DNA of 64,000 nt from DASPPM01 sp052143835 (GCA_052143835.1 JBKQRV010000093.1:78101-142100); one strand, 5' to 3'. Counted from the first letter of the stretch, positions 45,438 through 54,880 are shown. Notes: generated by a model from the sequence alone, not told the origin. Numbers and translations are program-made.

Positions 45438-46310
45438 GTGCAGCACGTCGCGGACGTCGCCGTCAGCATTCTCTTCGATGGCCTAGCCTACGCCATGATC
45501 CTCTTCGTCATCTCCGTGGGCCTCTCGGTCACCATGGGGTTGATGGGATTCGTCAATCTGGCCCACGGCGCCTTCGCCATGGCGGGCGGCTATCTCACCG
45601 TGACCCTGACCGTGCGGCACGGCGTGCCCTTCCTTTTGGCGCTCGCAGTGGCGTTCTTGGTGGTGGGCGGAGCGAGCGTCGTCATCGAGCGCCTGCTCTA
45701 TCGCCGGCTCTATGGCGCGGGCGAGCTCGACCACGTGCTGCTCACCATCGGCCTCGCCTTCATGGCGGTCGCCGGCTACACCTTCTTCTATGGCCCGGTG
45801 CCGCAGCCGGTCAAAGTGCCCTCGTATCTCGAGGGACAGATCGACCTCGGCATCGGCGTCTTTCCGGGCTATCGGGTGTTCATGATCGCGGTGGGTGCTG
45901 CGCTCATCGCGGGGCTGTGGTACGGCTTCGAGCGCACCAGCTTGGGCGCCCGCATCCGCGCCGCCGTCGACAACCGACGCATGGCCCAGTCGATCGGCAT
46001 CGACGTCGACCGGCTCTTCACGCTCACCTTCGCGCTCGGCAGCGGGCTCGCGGCCCTCGGAGGCGGCCTCGCGGTCAACCTCCTCGGCCTCACGCCCAGC
46101 TTCGCCATCCAGTACCTCGTGCTCTTCCTCATCGTCGTCGCGGTGGGCGGGCTCGGCAGCATCAAGGGCACGGTGCTCGCGGCCCTCGTGCTCGGCATCT
46201 TCGACAACGCCGGCAAATATCTCTATCCGGACGGCGGCGGCTTTTTCATCTACGCGATCACCGTGCTGCTTCTGCTCCTCAAGCCGGCAGGGCTCTATGG
46301 TCGCGAGTGA
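45438..46310 (+). CDS. HAAT ABC transporter permease 2 (LivH-like)
   Basis: About 290 residues with 7-8 helices. AYAMILFVISVGLSVTMGLMGFVNLAHGAFAMAGGYL is the family N-terminus; the C-terminal coupling loop reads VVAVGGLGSIKGTVLAALVLGIFDNAGKYL. GTG 45438 is the only start before the first helix. It ends inside the start of the LivM-like gene (14-nt overlap), so translation is coupled. It forms the membrane channel with LivM 2. Confidence 0.91.
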   Translation: MQHVADVAVSILFDGLAYAMILFVISVGLSVTMGLMGFVNLAHGAFAMAGGYLTVTLTVRHGVPFLLALAVAFLVVGGASVVIERLLYRRLYGAGELDHVLLTIGLAFMAVAGYTFFYGPVPQPVKVPSYLEGQIDLGIGVFPGYRVFMIAVGAALIAGLWYGFERTSLGARIRAAVDNRRMAQSIGIDVDRLFTLTFALGSGLAALGGGLAVNLLGLTPSFAIQYLVLFLIVVAVGGLGSIKGTVLAALVLGIFDNAGKYLYPDGGGFFIYAITVLLLLLKPAGLYGRE

Positions 46311-47310
46311 GCCGCTCGAGGGCGCGCGCGCGCGCGCGGCGGAGTTCCTGCTGCGGCGGCACCGTTTGCGCGCGGCCGAGGCGCTGCCCTGGCTTGCCGC
46401 CGTCCTCGCCTACTTCGCCTTCCCCGGTCACCTGGCGTTCGGCACGCAGCTCCTCATCATGGTGCTCTTCACGCTCTCGCTCGACCTCATCCTCGGATAT
46501 GCGGGTATCGTGAGCCTGGGGCATGCGGCCTTCTTCGGCACCGGGGCCTATACGGCGGGCATGCTCGCCGCGCGCTATGGTTGGGGCGAGCCGATCACCG
46601 GCCTCCTTGCGGCGGGCGCCGCGGCCGCCCTCGTCGGCTGCATCTCGGGCTGGTTCCTCCTGCGCTATCGGGGCTTGACGCTCCTCATGCTGACGCTTGC
46701 GACCGCCATCATGCTGCAGGAGCTCGGCAACGCGCGTGCCGACATCACGGGCGGCTTCGAGGGGCTCACCGGGATCACGATAGCGCCGCTCCTCGGCCGC
46801 TTCGATTACGACCTCTACGGCCGTACCACCTACGTCTATGCGCTCGCCGTGCTCTTCCTCATCTTCCTCCTCGTGCGACGCATCGTCTACTCGCCCTTCG
46901 GCCAGGCGCTCACCGGCATCCGCGAGAACGTGCGCCGCATGCACGCGCTCGGCTCGCCGGTGCACCGCCGGCTGGTCGTCGCCTACACGATCGGTGCCGC
47001 CATTGCGGGGATCGCTGGCGGGCTCTTCGCGCAGTCGAACGCCTTCGTCACCCTCGGCGTGTTCGGCTTCGACCGTTCGGCTGCGGTCCTCGTCATGCTC
47101 ATCCTGGGTGGTGCTGGGCGCCTCTACGGTGCCTTCGTGGGGGCTGCCGTCTACATGCTGCTCGAGGACAGTCTTGCCAAGCTCAGCCCGGAATTCTGGC
47201 AGTTCGGCATCGGGCTTCTCCTCGTGCTGACCGTGCTTTTCGCGCGCAGGGGGCTCCTGGGGCTGATCGAGGACCTCGGCCGGCTCCTCAGCCGGAGTGC
47301 CCAGCCGTGA
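46297..47310 (+). CDS. HAAT ABC transporter permease 2 (LivM-like)
   Basis: About 337 residues. After an Ala/Arg-rich N-terminal stretch come eight or more helices: LFTLSLDLILGYAGIVSLGHAAFFGTGAYTAG, LTLLMLTLATAIMLQELG and VLVMLILGGAGRLYGAFVGAAVYMLLED. ATG 46297 lies within the end of the LivH gene. The 3' end overlaps the GTG of LivG 2 by four bases (GTGA). The N-terminal extension, about 35 residues before the first helix, is longer than in the permeases of the other two clusters. Confidence 0.91.
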   Translation: MVASEPLEGARARAAEFLLRRHRLRAAEALPWLAAVLAYFAFPGHLAFGTQLLIMVLFTLSLDLILGYAGIVSLGHAAFFGTGAYTAGMLAARYGWGEPITGLLAAGAAAALVGCISGWFLLRYRGLTLLMLTLATAIMLQELGNARADITGGFEGLTGITIAPLLGRFDYDLYGRTTYVYALAVLFLIFLLVRRIVYSPFGQALTGIRENVRRMHALGSPVHRRLVVAYTIGAAIAGIAGGLFAQSNAFVTLGVFGFDRSAAVLVMLILGGAGRLYGAFVGAAVYMLLEDSLAKLSPEFWQFGIGLLLVLTVLFARRGLLGLIEDLGRLLSRSAQP

Positions 47311-48077
47311 GCGCGCCGGCACTCGAGACGCGCGGGGTCAGCATGAGCTTCGGCGCGCTTGCCGTCGCGCGCGACATCACCCTCACGCTTCCGCGCGGGG
47401 CGCGCCGCGGGCTGATCGGACCCAACGGTGCCGGCAAGACGAGCCTCGTCGATCTGATCACGGGCGTGCTCAAGCCGTCGGCGGGCCGCGTGCTGTTGAA
47501 CGGCGAGGACATCACGCACCTCTCCCAGGAGGCGCGCGCGCGGCGGGGCCTCGCGCGTACGTTCCAGATCAATCAGCTCTTCCGCGGCTTGAGCGTGCTC
47601 GACAACCTCTGCCTGGCGATCGGGGAGCGCACCGGCGCCTGCAACAACCTCTTTCGGCCCGCGGGCTCCAAGCCGGCGGTGATCGAGGAGGCGCTCGAGC
47701 ATCTCGCGGCGCACCGGCTGGTCGAGGATGCGCTCAAGCCGGTCCGCGAGCTGGCCTACGGCCGCCAGCGCCTGGTCGAGATTGCGCTCGCGCTGGCGCA
47801 GCGCCCGCGCGTGCTTCTGCTCGACGAGCCCGCGGCCGGCGTGTCGTCGAGCGAGAGCCATCTCATCCTGGACGTGCTCGAGCGGCTCGACGAGGAGATC
47901 GCCATCCTCATCATCGAGCACGACATGGATGTGGTGTTCCGCTTCGCGCGCGAGATCACCGTGCTGGTGGGAGGTGCCGTGCTCATGGAGGGCTCGCCCG
48001 AGGAGGTCGCCGCGGACGCGCGCGTGCGCGCCGTCTATCTCGGCGAGGAAGTGCGGGAACACGCGCGCCATGGCTGA
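47307..48077 (+). CDS. HAAT ABC transporter ATP-binding protein 2 (LivG-like)
   Basis: About 256 residues. Walker A is GPNGAGKTS, followed by RRGLARTFQINQLFRGLSVLDNL, signature LAYGRQRLVEIALAL, Walker B VLLLDEPAAGVSSSES and the switch His in IIEHDMDVVF. The insert after the Q-loop (GERTGACNNLFRPAG) is a LivG feature. GTG 47307 overlaps the LivM stop; the end overlaps LivF 2 by 8 nt. It drives transport with LivF 2. Confidence 0.91.
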   Translation: MSAPALETRGVSMSFGALAVARDITLTLPRGARRGLIGPNGAGKTSLVDLITGVLKPSAGRVLLNGEDITHLSQEARARRGLARTFQINQLFRGLSVLDNLCLAIGERTGACNNLFRPAGSKPAVIEEALEHLAAHRLVEDALKPVRELAYGRQRLVEIALALAQRPRVLLLDEPAAGVSSSESHLILDVLERLDEEIAILIIEHDMDVVFRFAREITVLVGGAVLMEGSPEEVAADARVRAVYLGEEVREHARHG

Positions 48078-48786
48078 GGCCGGGTCGGCACTCGAGCTCG
48101 AAGGGGTCTCGGCCGGCTACGGCGAGACGGTCGTGCTCGATGACGTGAGCCTCAGCGTCCGCGAGGGGGAGAGCATTTCCATCATCGGCCGCAACGGCGT
48201 CGGCAAGACGACGCTGCTCGCGACCGTGATGGGCCATACCAGCCTCCACCGCGGCGCCGTGCGTTTCAAGGGCCGCGACATCTCGCGTATCGCCGTGCAC
48301 CGCCGCTCGCTTGCGGGGCTCGGCTACGTGCCGCAGGAGCGCGAGATCTTTCCCTCGCTCAGCTTGCGCGAGAACCTCGAGGTCGCCGCCCGCCCGGGAC
48401 CGTGGACGACGGAGGCGGTGTTCGAGCTCTTCCCGCCCTTGCGCGAGCGCCAGGCGAACGGCGGCCATCAGCTCTCGGGCGGCGAGCAGCAGATGCTCGC
48501 CATCGGCCGCGCGCTCATGGGCAACCCCTCCGTCATGCTGATGGACGAGCCCTCGGAGGGCCTCGCCCCGGTCATCGTCGAGGAGCTCGCCCGCGCGGTA
48601 CGGCGCCTCAGGGAGAAGGACGCGTTCACGCTCGTGCTCGTCGAGCAGAACATGCGCTTGGCGCTCGAGCTCTCGCCGCGCGCCGTCGTCATGGAGCGCG
48701 GCCGCATCGTCTATGACGGCGCCAGTGCCGCGCTCAAGGGCGACCCGGCGGCACTCGACCGGCTCATCGGCGTGGCGCGGGGATGA
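48070..48786 (+). CDS. HAAT ABC transporter ATP-binding protein 2 (LivF-like)
   Basis: About 238 residues. Walker A GRNGVGKTT, LGYVPQEREIFPSLSLRENL (LivF hallmark with Gln in place of Glu), signature QLSGGEQQMLAIGRAL, Walker B VMLMDEPSEGLAP and LVEQNMRLAL are all present. It ends operon 2; the 277 nt to the third SBP gene contain no gene I can support and probably carry a terminator and the next promoter. Confidence 0.91.
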   Translation: MAEAGSALELEGVSAGYGETVVLDDVSLSVREGESISIIGRNGVGKTTLLATVMGHTSLHRGAVRFKGRDISRIAVHRRSLAGLGYVPQEREIFPSLSLRENLEVAARPGPWTTEAVFELFPPLRERQANGGHQLSGGEQQMLAIGRALMGNPSVMLMDEPSEGLAPVIVEELARAVRRLREKDAFTLVLVEQNMRLALELSPRAVVMERGRIVYDGASAALKGDPAALDRLIGVARG

Positions 48787-49063
48787 GCTGACGCCTTGCG
48801 CACCATCGACTCGGTCGACGTCATGCCGGCTCCGCCCGCGCCGAGGCGGCGACGCGCGAGATCAGCGGGACATCGGCATTGACAGTTGCGGCGCGCCATG
48901 CACAAGCTTGCGCCGACCGCCGAAATTTGCGCGCTTCGGAACGGCCTCGGGCCGAGAACCAGAAAAGCGGGAAAATTCGGCGGCAGGGACGAGCTTTCGC
49001 GTGTCTGGCACGGGGTGCCGCCGGGGAGAGGGCGGCGGCCCCGGCGACCACTGGGAGGGAACC

Positions 49064-50266
49064 ATGAAAAGGCTTTGCATCATCGCGGCCGGCGCCTTGC
49101 TGATCGCGGCCCCGGCATTCGCCGCCGACGACACCATCACCATCGGCATGACCGTGTCGCAGACGGGCTCGCTCAACGTCGATTCGGTGGCCCAGCTCAA
49201 GGGCTCCGAGCTATGGCGCGACGAGGTCAACGAGGCGGGAGGCATCAAGGTCGGCGACAAGCGCTACAAGATCCGCTTCGTCGAGTACGACGATCAGTCG
49301 CAGGGCGGCCGCGTCCAGCAGCTCTATACCCGGCTCATCGTCCAGGACCATGCCGAGTATCTCTTCAGCCCCTACTCCTCGGGCCTCACCGCGACGGCCG
49401 CGGTGATCAGCGAGCAATACGGCAAGATCATGGTGATCGCCGGCGGGGCGGAGGGCAAGATCTTCCAGCTCGGCAACAAGTATCTCTTCCAGGCCATCAC
49501 CTCCGCCGACCACTATCTCTCGGGCGCCATCCAGGAGCTCAAGGAGAAGACCTCCCACGCCGATATCGCGTTCGTCTATTCGGACGATCCCTTCTCCAAG
49601 GCGGTAGTAGCCGCGGCGCGCACCCAGGCCGCGGCGGCCGGGTTCAAGGAAGCGCTCGTCGAATCCTATCCCGCCTCGACCACCGATTTCAGCCCGCTCA
49701 TCAACAAGATCATCTCTTCCAAGGCCGACACGTTCATGGGCGGGGGGCACTATCCCGACGGGGCCACGCTCGCGCGCCAGCTCTACGACCAGAAGGCCGG
49801 ACTCAAGTGGGTGACGATTCTCGTCGCCCCCGACAGCCCGAAATTCGCGAGCCTCGGACCCGCGGCGGCGGGCATAACCGTACCCTCGCAATGGGAGCCG
49901 GGGGTCACATACAAGCCGGACTTCGGCCCGACGCCGGCAGCGTTCGCGAAGGAATTCGAGACCAAGGAGAAAGTCGGGGTCGACTACCACGCGGCCTCGG
50001 GCTACATCGTGGGCCTCCTATTGCAGCACGCGATGGAGGAGGCCGGCTCGATCGAGCCCGACAAGGTGGCGGCGGTGCTCAATAAGCTCGACGTCACGAC
50101 CTTCTTCGGCCGCTACAAGATCGCGACGGACGCCCAGAATCACGGCCTGCAGATCGCCCACCAGATGGTGCTGGCGCAATGGCAGACGAAGGACGGCAAG
50201 CTCGATTTGCAGATGGTCTGGCCGGACGCGGCCAAGACCGCCAACCCGCTCTACCCGATCAATTAG
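49064..50266 (+). CDS. HAAT-type ABC transporter substrate-binding protein 3
   Basis: About 400 residues. A signal peptide (CIIAAGALLIAAPAFA, cut before ADDTITIG) leads to TIGMTVSQTGSLNVDSVAQLKG, RYKIRFVEYDDQSQGGRVQQLYTRLI, EYLFSPYSSGLTATAAVIS and GGGHYPDGATLARQLYDQK. This is the amide-urea/aromatic branch style of type I binding proteins, where Ser/Thr-rich loops contact the ligand carboxylate. GGGAGG precedes ATG 49064. It heads the third transporter operon, which is tandem with operon 2. Confidence 0.9.
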   Translation: MKRLCIIAAGALLIAAPAFAADDTITIGMTVSQTGSLNVDSVAQLKGSELWRDEVNEAGGIKVGDKRYKIRFVEYDDQSQGGRVQQLYTRLIVQDHAEYLFSPYSSGLTATAAVISEQYGKIMVIAGGAEGKIFQLGNKYLFQAITSADHYLSGAIQELKEKTSHADIAFVYSDDPFSKAVVAAARTQAAAAGFKEALVESYPASTTDFSPLINKIISSKADTFMGGGHYPDGATLARQLYDQKAGLKWVTILVAPDSPKFASLGPAAAGITVPSQWEPGVTYKPDFGPTPAAFAKEFETKEKVGVDYHAASGYIVGLLLQHAMEEAGSIEPDKVAAVLNKLDVTTFFGRYKIATDAQNHGLQIAHQMVLAQWQTKDGKLDLQMVWPDAAKTANPLYPIN

Positions 50267-50325
50267 GACCAGGACATGCCGGGGGGCCGGGGCCGCAACC
50301 GGCCCCCTTCGCATGAGCCGGGCGC

Positions 50326-51198
50326 ATGATCGGCCTCCTCGCCTCGATCGTGGACGGCTTGCTCGTCGGCTCGGTCTACGGGCTCGCCGCGATGGGGATC
50401 TCGCTCATCTGGGGCGTGATGGACGTGATCAATCTCACCCACGGGGCCATGATCGTGGCCGGCATGTTCGGGCTCTATCTCCTCGTCAACGACGCCGGCT
50501 TCCCGGTCTACGCGACGCTCCCGCCCGTTCTCGTCGCCGGGCTTCTCGTCGGCATCGCGCTCTATTGGATCGCCGTCCACCGCATGGTCGGCCGGCCGCC
50601 ACTCATGAGCCTGCTCTCCACCTTCTCGGTCAACCTGGTGTTGATCGGTCTCGGCACCGCCAAATGGGGCACGGTGCTCTTCAACGTGCAGGTCTCGCTT
50701 CCCGGCCTCAGTCTCGGGCGCTACACCTTCCCCGGCACGCACATCATGGCGGCCGTGCTGACCGCGGTCATCGCCGGAGTCCTCTATCTCTTTCTCTTCC
50801 ATACCCGCCCGGGCAAGGCCGTGCGCGCGGTGTCGGGCAATCGCGAGGCGGCGGAGCTCGTCGGTATCCCGACGACGCGGGTGCTGGCGCTTGCCTTCGG
50901 CCTCGGCGTGGCGCTCGCCGGCGTGTCGGGCATGCTGATCGGGACGCTCTTTCCCTTCACCGTGCTCTCCGGCGACGCCTACCAGCTCAAGAGCTTCGTG
51001 GTGACGGTGCTCGGCGGTCTCGGCAATCCGACCGGCGCCTTGATCGGCGGCTTGGCGCTCGGCCTCTTCGAGGGGCTCTCGACCCCGTTCATGCCGGTGA
51101 GCTGGACCCTCGTCTTCGAGTTCGTGCTCTTCGTCGTGGTGCTGATCGCCTTCCCCGGCGGGCTCCTCAATCTGCGCTGGCGTCGGCGCGCGGGATGA
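50326..51198 (+). CDS. HAAT ABC transporter permease 3 (LivH-like)
   Basis: About 290 residues, 7-8 helices. VDGLLVGSVYGLAAMGISLIWGVMDVINLTHGAMIVAG and VVTVLGGLGNPTGALIGGLALGLFEGL are the family N-terminal and coupling regions. ATG 50326 is 59 nt after the SBP stop. Its stop overlaps the LivM ATG (ATGA), so the two permeases are made together. Confidence 0.91.
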   Translation: MIGLLASIVDGLLVGSVYGLAAMGISLIWGVMDVINLTHGAMIVAGMFGLYLLVNDAGFPVYATLPPVLVAGLLVGIALYWIAVHRMVGRPPLMSLLSTFSVNLVLIGLGTAKWGTVLFNVQVSLPGLSLGRYTFPGTHIMAAVLTAVIAGVLYLFLFHTRPGKAVRAVSGNREAAELVGIPTTRVLALAFGLGVALAGVSGMLIGTLFPFTVLSGDAYQLKSFVVTVLGGLGNPTGALIGGLALGLFEGLSTPFMPVSWTLVFEFVLFVVVLIAFPGGLLNLRWRRRAG

Positions 51199-52172
51199 GC
51201 GCGCTCATGATTCTGCGCCGCCCCTTCTTCTGGATCGTGGCACTCGTCATAGCGCTCTTTGCGGCAGCACCCACGATCGGCAACAACGTCGAGCTGCGCG
51301 AGAGCCTGCTGCTCGCCGCCGTCTACATCACGCTCGCGAGCAATCTCAACCTGATGCTCGGCTACGCGGGCTACGTCAATTTCGGCAGCATCGTCTTCTT
51401 CGGGCTCGGCGGCTATTTCTGCGTTTACTTCATCAGCGCGCTCGGCTGGGGCCTGGCGCCGGCAGCGCTCGCCGGAGGTGCCGCGGTGAGCGCCTTGGCG
51501 CTCGTCTTCGGCCTCGGCATTCTGCGCCTGCGCGGCGCCTACTTCGCGCTCGCGACCATCGGGGTCAACGAGGCGGTGATGGCCTTCGTCACCAACTTCG
51601 AGCCCTGGGGCGGGGGGACAGGCATCTATCTCTCGACCGAGCTCTTCAAGCCCTTGGGCGGCCCCGCGCGGGCGCTTTGGACCATCTACTACATCCTCGT
51701 CGCCGTGATGGGCCTCTCGCTTTATTTGAGCTACTTCATCAAGGTCTCGAAGTTCGGCCTGGGGCTGCTCGCCATCGGCCAGAACGAGGACGCGGCCGCG
51801 ATCCTGGGCGTGCCCACGCCGCGCTACAAGGCGTTCGCCTACTGCGTCTCCGCCTTCCTGCCCGCGATCGCGGGCGGGCTCTATTTCTTCAAGGGCGCCT
51901 TCATCCAGCCGACCGACGCCTTCGACCTCCAGTTTTCGACCGAGGCGATCGTGGTCGCGATGCTCGGCGGCCAGGGCACGGTCATGGGTCCGGCGCTCGG
52001 CGCCTATCTCTACGAGCAGCTGCGCGGCTGGCTCCTGACCTCCGACACCTTCGCCAATTTCCAGCTCGTGATCGCGGGCGTGCTCCTGCTCATCATCGTG
52101 CTCTTCGCACCCGGCGGGCTCATGGGCTGGCTCTACGGCCGCTGGCCGCGCCTCAAGAAGGTGCTCGAATGA
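51195..52172 (+). CDS. HAAT ABC transporter permease 3 (LivM-like)
   Basis: About 325 residues with eight or nine helices. TLASNLNLMLGYAGYVNFGSIVFFGLGGYFCVY, LRGAYFALATIGVNEAVMAF and EAIVVAMLGGQGTVMGPALGAYLYEQL are typical of LivM. A segment KVSKFGLGLLAIGQNEDAAAILGVPTPRYK is the cytoplasmic loop that meets the ATPases. Both ends overlap neighbouring genes by four bases. Confidence 0.91.
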   Translation: MSALMILRRPFFWIVALVIALFAAAPTIGNNVELRESLLLAAVYITLASNLNLMLGYAGYVNFGSIVFFGLGGYFCVYFISALGWGLAPAALAGGAAVSALALVFGLGILRLRGAYFALATIGVNEAVMAFVTNFEPWGGGTGIYLSTELFKPLGGPARALWTIYYILVAVMGLSLYLSYFIKVSKFGLGLLAIGQNEDAAAILGVPTPRYKAFAYCVSAFLPAIAGGLYFFKGAFIQPTDAFDLQFSTEAIVVAMLGGQGTVMGPALGAYLYEQLRGWLLTSDTFANFQLVIAGVLLLIIVLFAPGGLMGWLYGRWPRLKKVLE

Positions 52173-52921
52173 CGGCCCTCCTCGTCATAGAGAATCTGAG
52201 CAAGAGGTTCGGCGGCCTGGCCGCCGTGCAGGAGCTGAGCTTCACCGTCGAGGAGCACGAGATCCTCGGCCTCATCGGGCCGAACGGCGCCGGCAAATCG
52301 ACGCTTTTCAACCTCATCAACGGCGTCCTTCAGCCGAACGGGGGGCGGATCACGTTCCGCGGCATCGACATCACCGGCATGGCGCCCTATCGCGTGGCGC
52401 GCGCCGGGCTCGCGCGCACGCACCAGATCGTGCAGCCGCTCCTCGGCATGACGGTGCTCGAGAACTGCACCGTCGGCGCCTGCTTCGGGCGCGAGAACCT
52501 GTCGTTCGCGCGGGCGCGGAAGGTCGCCGAGGAGGTCGCCGCCCTCGTCGGTCTCGAGGACCGCCTGGGCACGCCCGCAGCACAGCTCACGATCGCGGGC
52601 AAGAAGCGCCTCGAGCTCGCCCGCGCGCTCTCCGCGAGCCCCACGCTCCTCCTTCTCGACGAGGTGCTCGCCGGGCTCAATCGGGTGGAAGTCGAGCGCA
52701 TGATCGAGGTCATACGCCGCGTGCGCGAGCGCGGCGTCAGCATCCTCATGATCGAGCACCTGATGCAGGCGATCATGACCCTCTCGGACCGCATCGTCGT
52801 GTTGAACACGGGCGAGAAGCTGGCGGAGGGCTCGCCCGCGGAGGTGGCGAACGATCCCGCCGTGATCGAGGCCTATTTGGGCGATCCCAAGATGGCCGAG
52901 GAGCTGCACGGAAGCGCATGA
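52169..52921 (+). CDS. HAAT ABC transporter ATP-binding protein 3 (LivG-like)
   Basis: About 250 residues. Walker A GPNGAGKST, RAGLARTHQIVQPLLGMTVLENC, a divergent signature LTIAGKKRLELARAL, Walker B LLLLDEVLAGLN and the switch His in IEHLMQAI. The LTIAGKKR and LDEVLAGL forms mark a separate LivG branch from the proteins of clusters 1 and 2, which fits independent origin of the three operons rather than recent tandem duplication. Confidence 0.91.
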   Translation: MTALLVIENLSKRFGGLAAVQELSFTVEEHEILGLIGPNGAGKSTLFNLINGVLQPNGGRITFRGIDITGMAPYRVARAGLARTHQIVQPLLGMTVLENCTVGACFGRENLSFARARKVAEEVAALVGLEDRLGTPAAQLTIAGKKRLELARALSASPTLLLLDEVLAGLNRVEVERMIEVIRRVRERGVSILMIEHLMQAIMTLSDRIVVLNTGEKLAEGSPAEVANDPAVIEAYLGDPKMAEELHGSA

Positions 52922-52922
52922 A

Positions 52923-53639
52923 ATGAGCGAGCCGGTATTGCAGGTCGAAGCACTCGAGGCGGGCTACGGCGAGGTCCAGGTCCTATGGGGCATCTCGCTC
53001 TCCGCGGCGCGCGGCCAGCTCACCACCATCGTAGGCGCCAACGGCGCCGGCAAGACCACCACGCTCCGCGCGGTCGTCGGCAGCATCCCGCCGTGGCGCG
53101 GGCGCGTCCTCTTCGAGGGAGAGGATGTGACGCGGCTCGCACCCCATGCCAAGGCGGCGCGCGGCCTCGTGCTGGTTCCCGAGGGGCGCCAGCTCTTCGC
53201 CGCCATGACGATCGGGGAGAACCTCGAGATGGGGGCCTACTCCCCGCGCGCCGCGCGCAAGTTCGCCGCTCGCCTCGAGCAGGTCTTCGCCCTTTTCCCG
53301 CGCCTCAAGGAGCGCCGCCATCAGAAGGCCGGCACACTCTCCGGCGGCGAGCAGCAGATGTTGGCGATCGCGCGCGGCCTCATGTCCGGTCCGGATATCC
53401 TGATCATCGACGAGCTCTCGCTCGGCCTGGCGCCCCTCGTGGTGTACCAGCTCTTCGGCACGCTCAAGGAGCTCAAGGCTTCCGGGCTCACCATCCTGCT
53501 CGTCGAGCAGAACGTCCATCTCGCCTTCGCCACGAGCGACCATGCCTACGTCATCGCCGACGGGCGTCTCTTCACCGAAGGCCCGCCCGCCGACCTCGCG
53601 GCACGGCCGGAGATCAGGCAGGCGTATCTCGGGCTGTGA
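52923..53639 (+). CDS. HAAT ABC transporter ATP-binding protein 3 (LivF-like)
   Basis: About 238 residues. Walker A GANGAGKTT, ARGLVLVPEGRQLFAAMTIGENL, signature TLSGGEQQMLAIARGL, Walker B ILIIDELSLGLAP and LLVEQNVHLAF are present. It begins 1 nt after the LivG stop and closes the third transporter operon. A pair of facing palindromic repeats follows within 100 nt and may mark the transcript end. Confidence 0.91.
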   Translation: MSEPVLQVEALEAGYGEVQVLWGISLSAARGQLTTIVGANGAGKTTTLRAVVGSIPPWRGRVLFEGEDVTRLAPHAKAARGLVLVPEGRQLFAAMTIGENLEMGAYSPRAARKFAARLEQVFALFPRLKERRHQKAGTLSGGEQQMLAIARGLMSGPDILIIDELSLGLAPLVVYQLFGTLKELKASGLTILLVEQNVHLAFATSDHAYVIADGRLFTEGPPADLAARPEIRQAYLGL

Positions 53640-53732
53640 GCGAGGGAGCTCGTCCTCCTCGCGTCACCCGCTTTGAAGCTCGCCGGTGAGGGCAGGGCAA
53701 CTGCATTTGAATATTTATGAATGCGATAATCC

Positions 53733-53838
53733 GTCGTCCCGGCGAAAGCCGGGACCCATTCGTGAGCAGGTGCGGCGTATTTCCATTCTCCAACAATGGC
53801 GATCCTGATCAATGGATACCGGCTTTCGCCGGTAATGA
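53733..53838. repeat. Miniature inverted repeat (GTCATnCCnG family), copy 2
   Basis: The left end GTCGTCCCGGCGAAAGCCGG and right end CCGGCTTTCGCCGGTAATGAC are near-exact inverse complements about 106 nt apart overall, each also a short hairpin. It lies between transporter operon 3 and the convergent HIBADH-like gene. It belongs to the same design as 39779-39896 and 59215-59373. Confidence 0.75.
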
Positions 53839-53906
53839 CGCGGTCGGTAGCGTGCGGAATCACCAAATGCGGTTACCCTGCCTCTCGAGGCGGCGGGGAG
53901 ATGCCG

Positions 53907-54854
53907 CTACGCCTTGCCCTCCAGCCCGTCGCTCACAGCGACGTTCTCGGGCTCGAGTGCCAGGCCCGCGGCCTTGGCCTCGAGTGCCAGGAGGGCCGCG
54001 AAATCACAATCCACATAGCCGTTGCCGATGAGGCTCTGCACGATCTCGCGCACCGCGGCCGCAAGCGGCATGGGAACCGCGAGCTCGCGCGCGGCGGCGA
54101 GGCCGAGATCGAGATCCTTCCTCAACAGCACGGGCGTGAAGGTGGGGGTGAAGTCGAGGTTGACGAAGGCCGGCGTCTTGTAGCGGCTGAAGGCCGAGCC
54201 GAGCACGCTCTTGTTGACGAAGTCGAGGAAGGCGTGACGCTTGACGCCCGCCTTCTCGGCCAAGACCATGATCTCGGCGAGCGACTGTGCTAACACGCCG
54301 AGCAGCACGTTGTGGCAAATCTTGACGATGCGCGCGCGCTCGCCCTCGCCGACGTAGCTCACCCCTTGGCCGAGGGCCGCGAGATAGGGCGCTACCTCCT
54401 CGTAGGCGGTCTTGGGACCCGAGACGACGAGGCTGAGCCGGCCGGCCTTGACCGCCTTGGCGTTGCCGCTCACGGGGGCCGCGAGGAAGGCCGCACCCGC
54501 CGCCGCGGCGCGCGCGCGCGCCTCGGCCGAGGCCTCTTGGGAGACGGTCGAGCAGTCGATGATGATCTTGGGCGCCTTGCGTTCACGCGAGAGCAGGCCC
54601 GCGGGGCCGGAGAGCACCTCGAGCAGATCGGCCGAGGCCGACACCATGGTGAAGACGATTTGGCACTCGGCGAGCTCTGCGGGTGTTGCCACGATCTTTG
54701 CGCCCAAGGGGGCGAGCGGCTCGGCCTTGCTGCGCGTGCGGTTGTAGGCGGCAAGCTCGCAGCCCCTCTTCAAGAGGCGCGAGGCCATCGAGAATCCCAT
54801 GCGGCCGAGGCCGATCCAACCGAGCGTGTGCTTGTCGAGGGTCGCGTTCGTCAT
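53907..54854 (-). CDS. NAD(P)-dependent beta-hydroxyacid dehydrogenase (3-hydroxyisobutyrate dehydrogenase-like)
   Basis: About 315 residues. LGWIGLGRMGFSMASRLLKRG is the Rossmann loop with GxGxxG; IIIDCSTVSQEASAEA and LAAPVSGNAKAVKAGRLSLVVSG are the substrate and glycine-rich motifs of the family; KICHNVLLG includes the catalytic lysine. Such enzymes oxidise 3-hydroxyisobutyrate, tartronate semialdehyde or related beta-hydroxy acids. ATG 54854 was chosen; an in-frame extension to 54926 runs into the dispersed GC-rich repeat. It is convergent with transporter operon 3 and stands 154 nt downstream of the M24 gene on the same strand, with that repeat in between. Confidence 0.88.
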   Translation of the reverse strand: MTNATLDKHTLGWIGLGRMGFSMASRLLKRGCELAAYNRTRSKAEPLAPLGAKIVATPAELAECQIVFTMVSASADLLEVLSGPAGLLSRERKAPKIIIDCSTVSQEASAEARARAAAAGAAFLAAPVSGNAKAVKAGRLSLVVSGPKTAYEEVAPYLAALGQGVSYVGEGERARIVKICHNVLLGVLAQSLAEIMVLAEKAGVKRHAFLDFVNKSVLGSAFSRYKTPAFVNLDFTPTFTPVLLRKDLDLGLAAARELAVPMPLAAAVREIVQSLIGNGYVDCDFAALLALEAKAAGLALEPENVAVSDGLEGKA

Positions 54855-54880
54855 CGCTCGAGAACTCCTCTTGGTTGCTA

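Noticed and set aside
26286..53639. Calling the three importers branched-chain amino acid transporters
   Set aside because: The family also carries amides, urea and aromatic acids; nothing in the binding proteins fixes the ligand.
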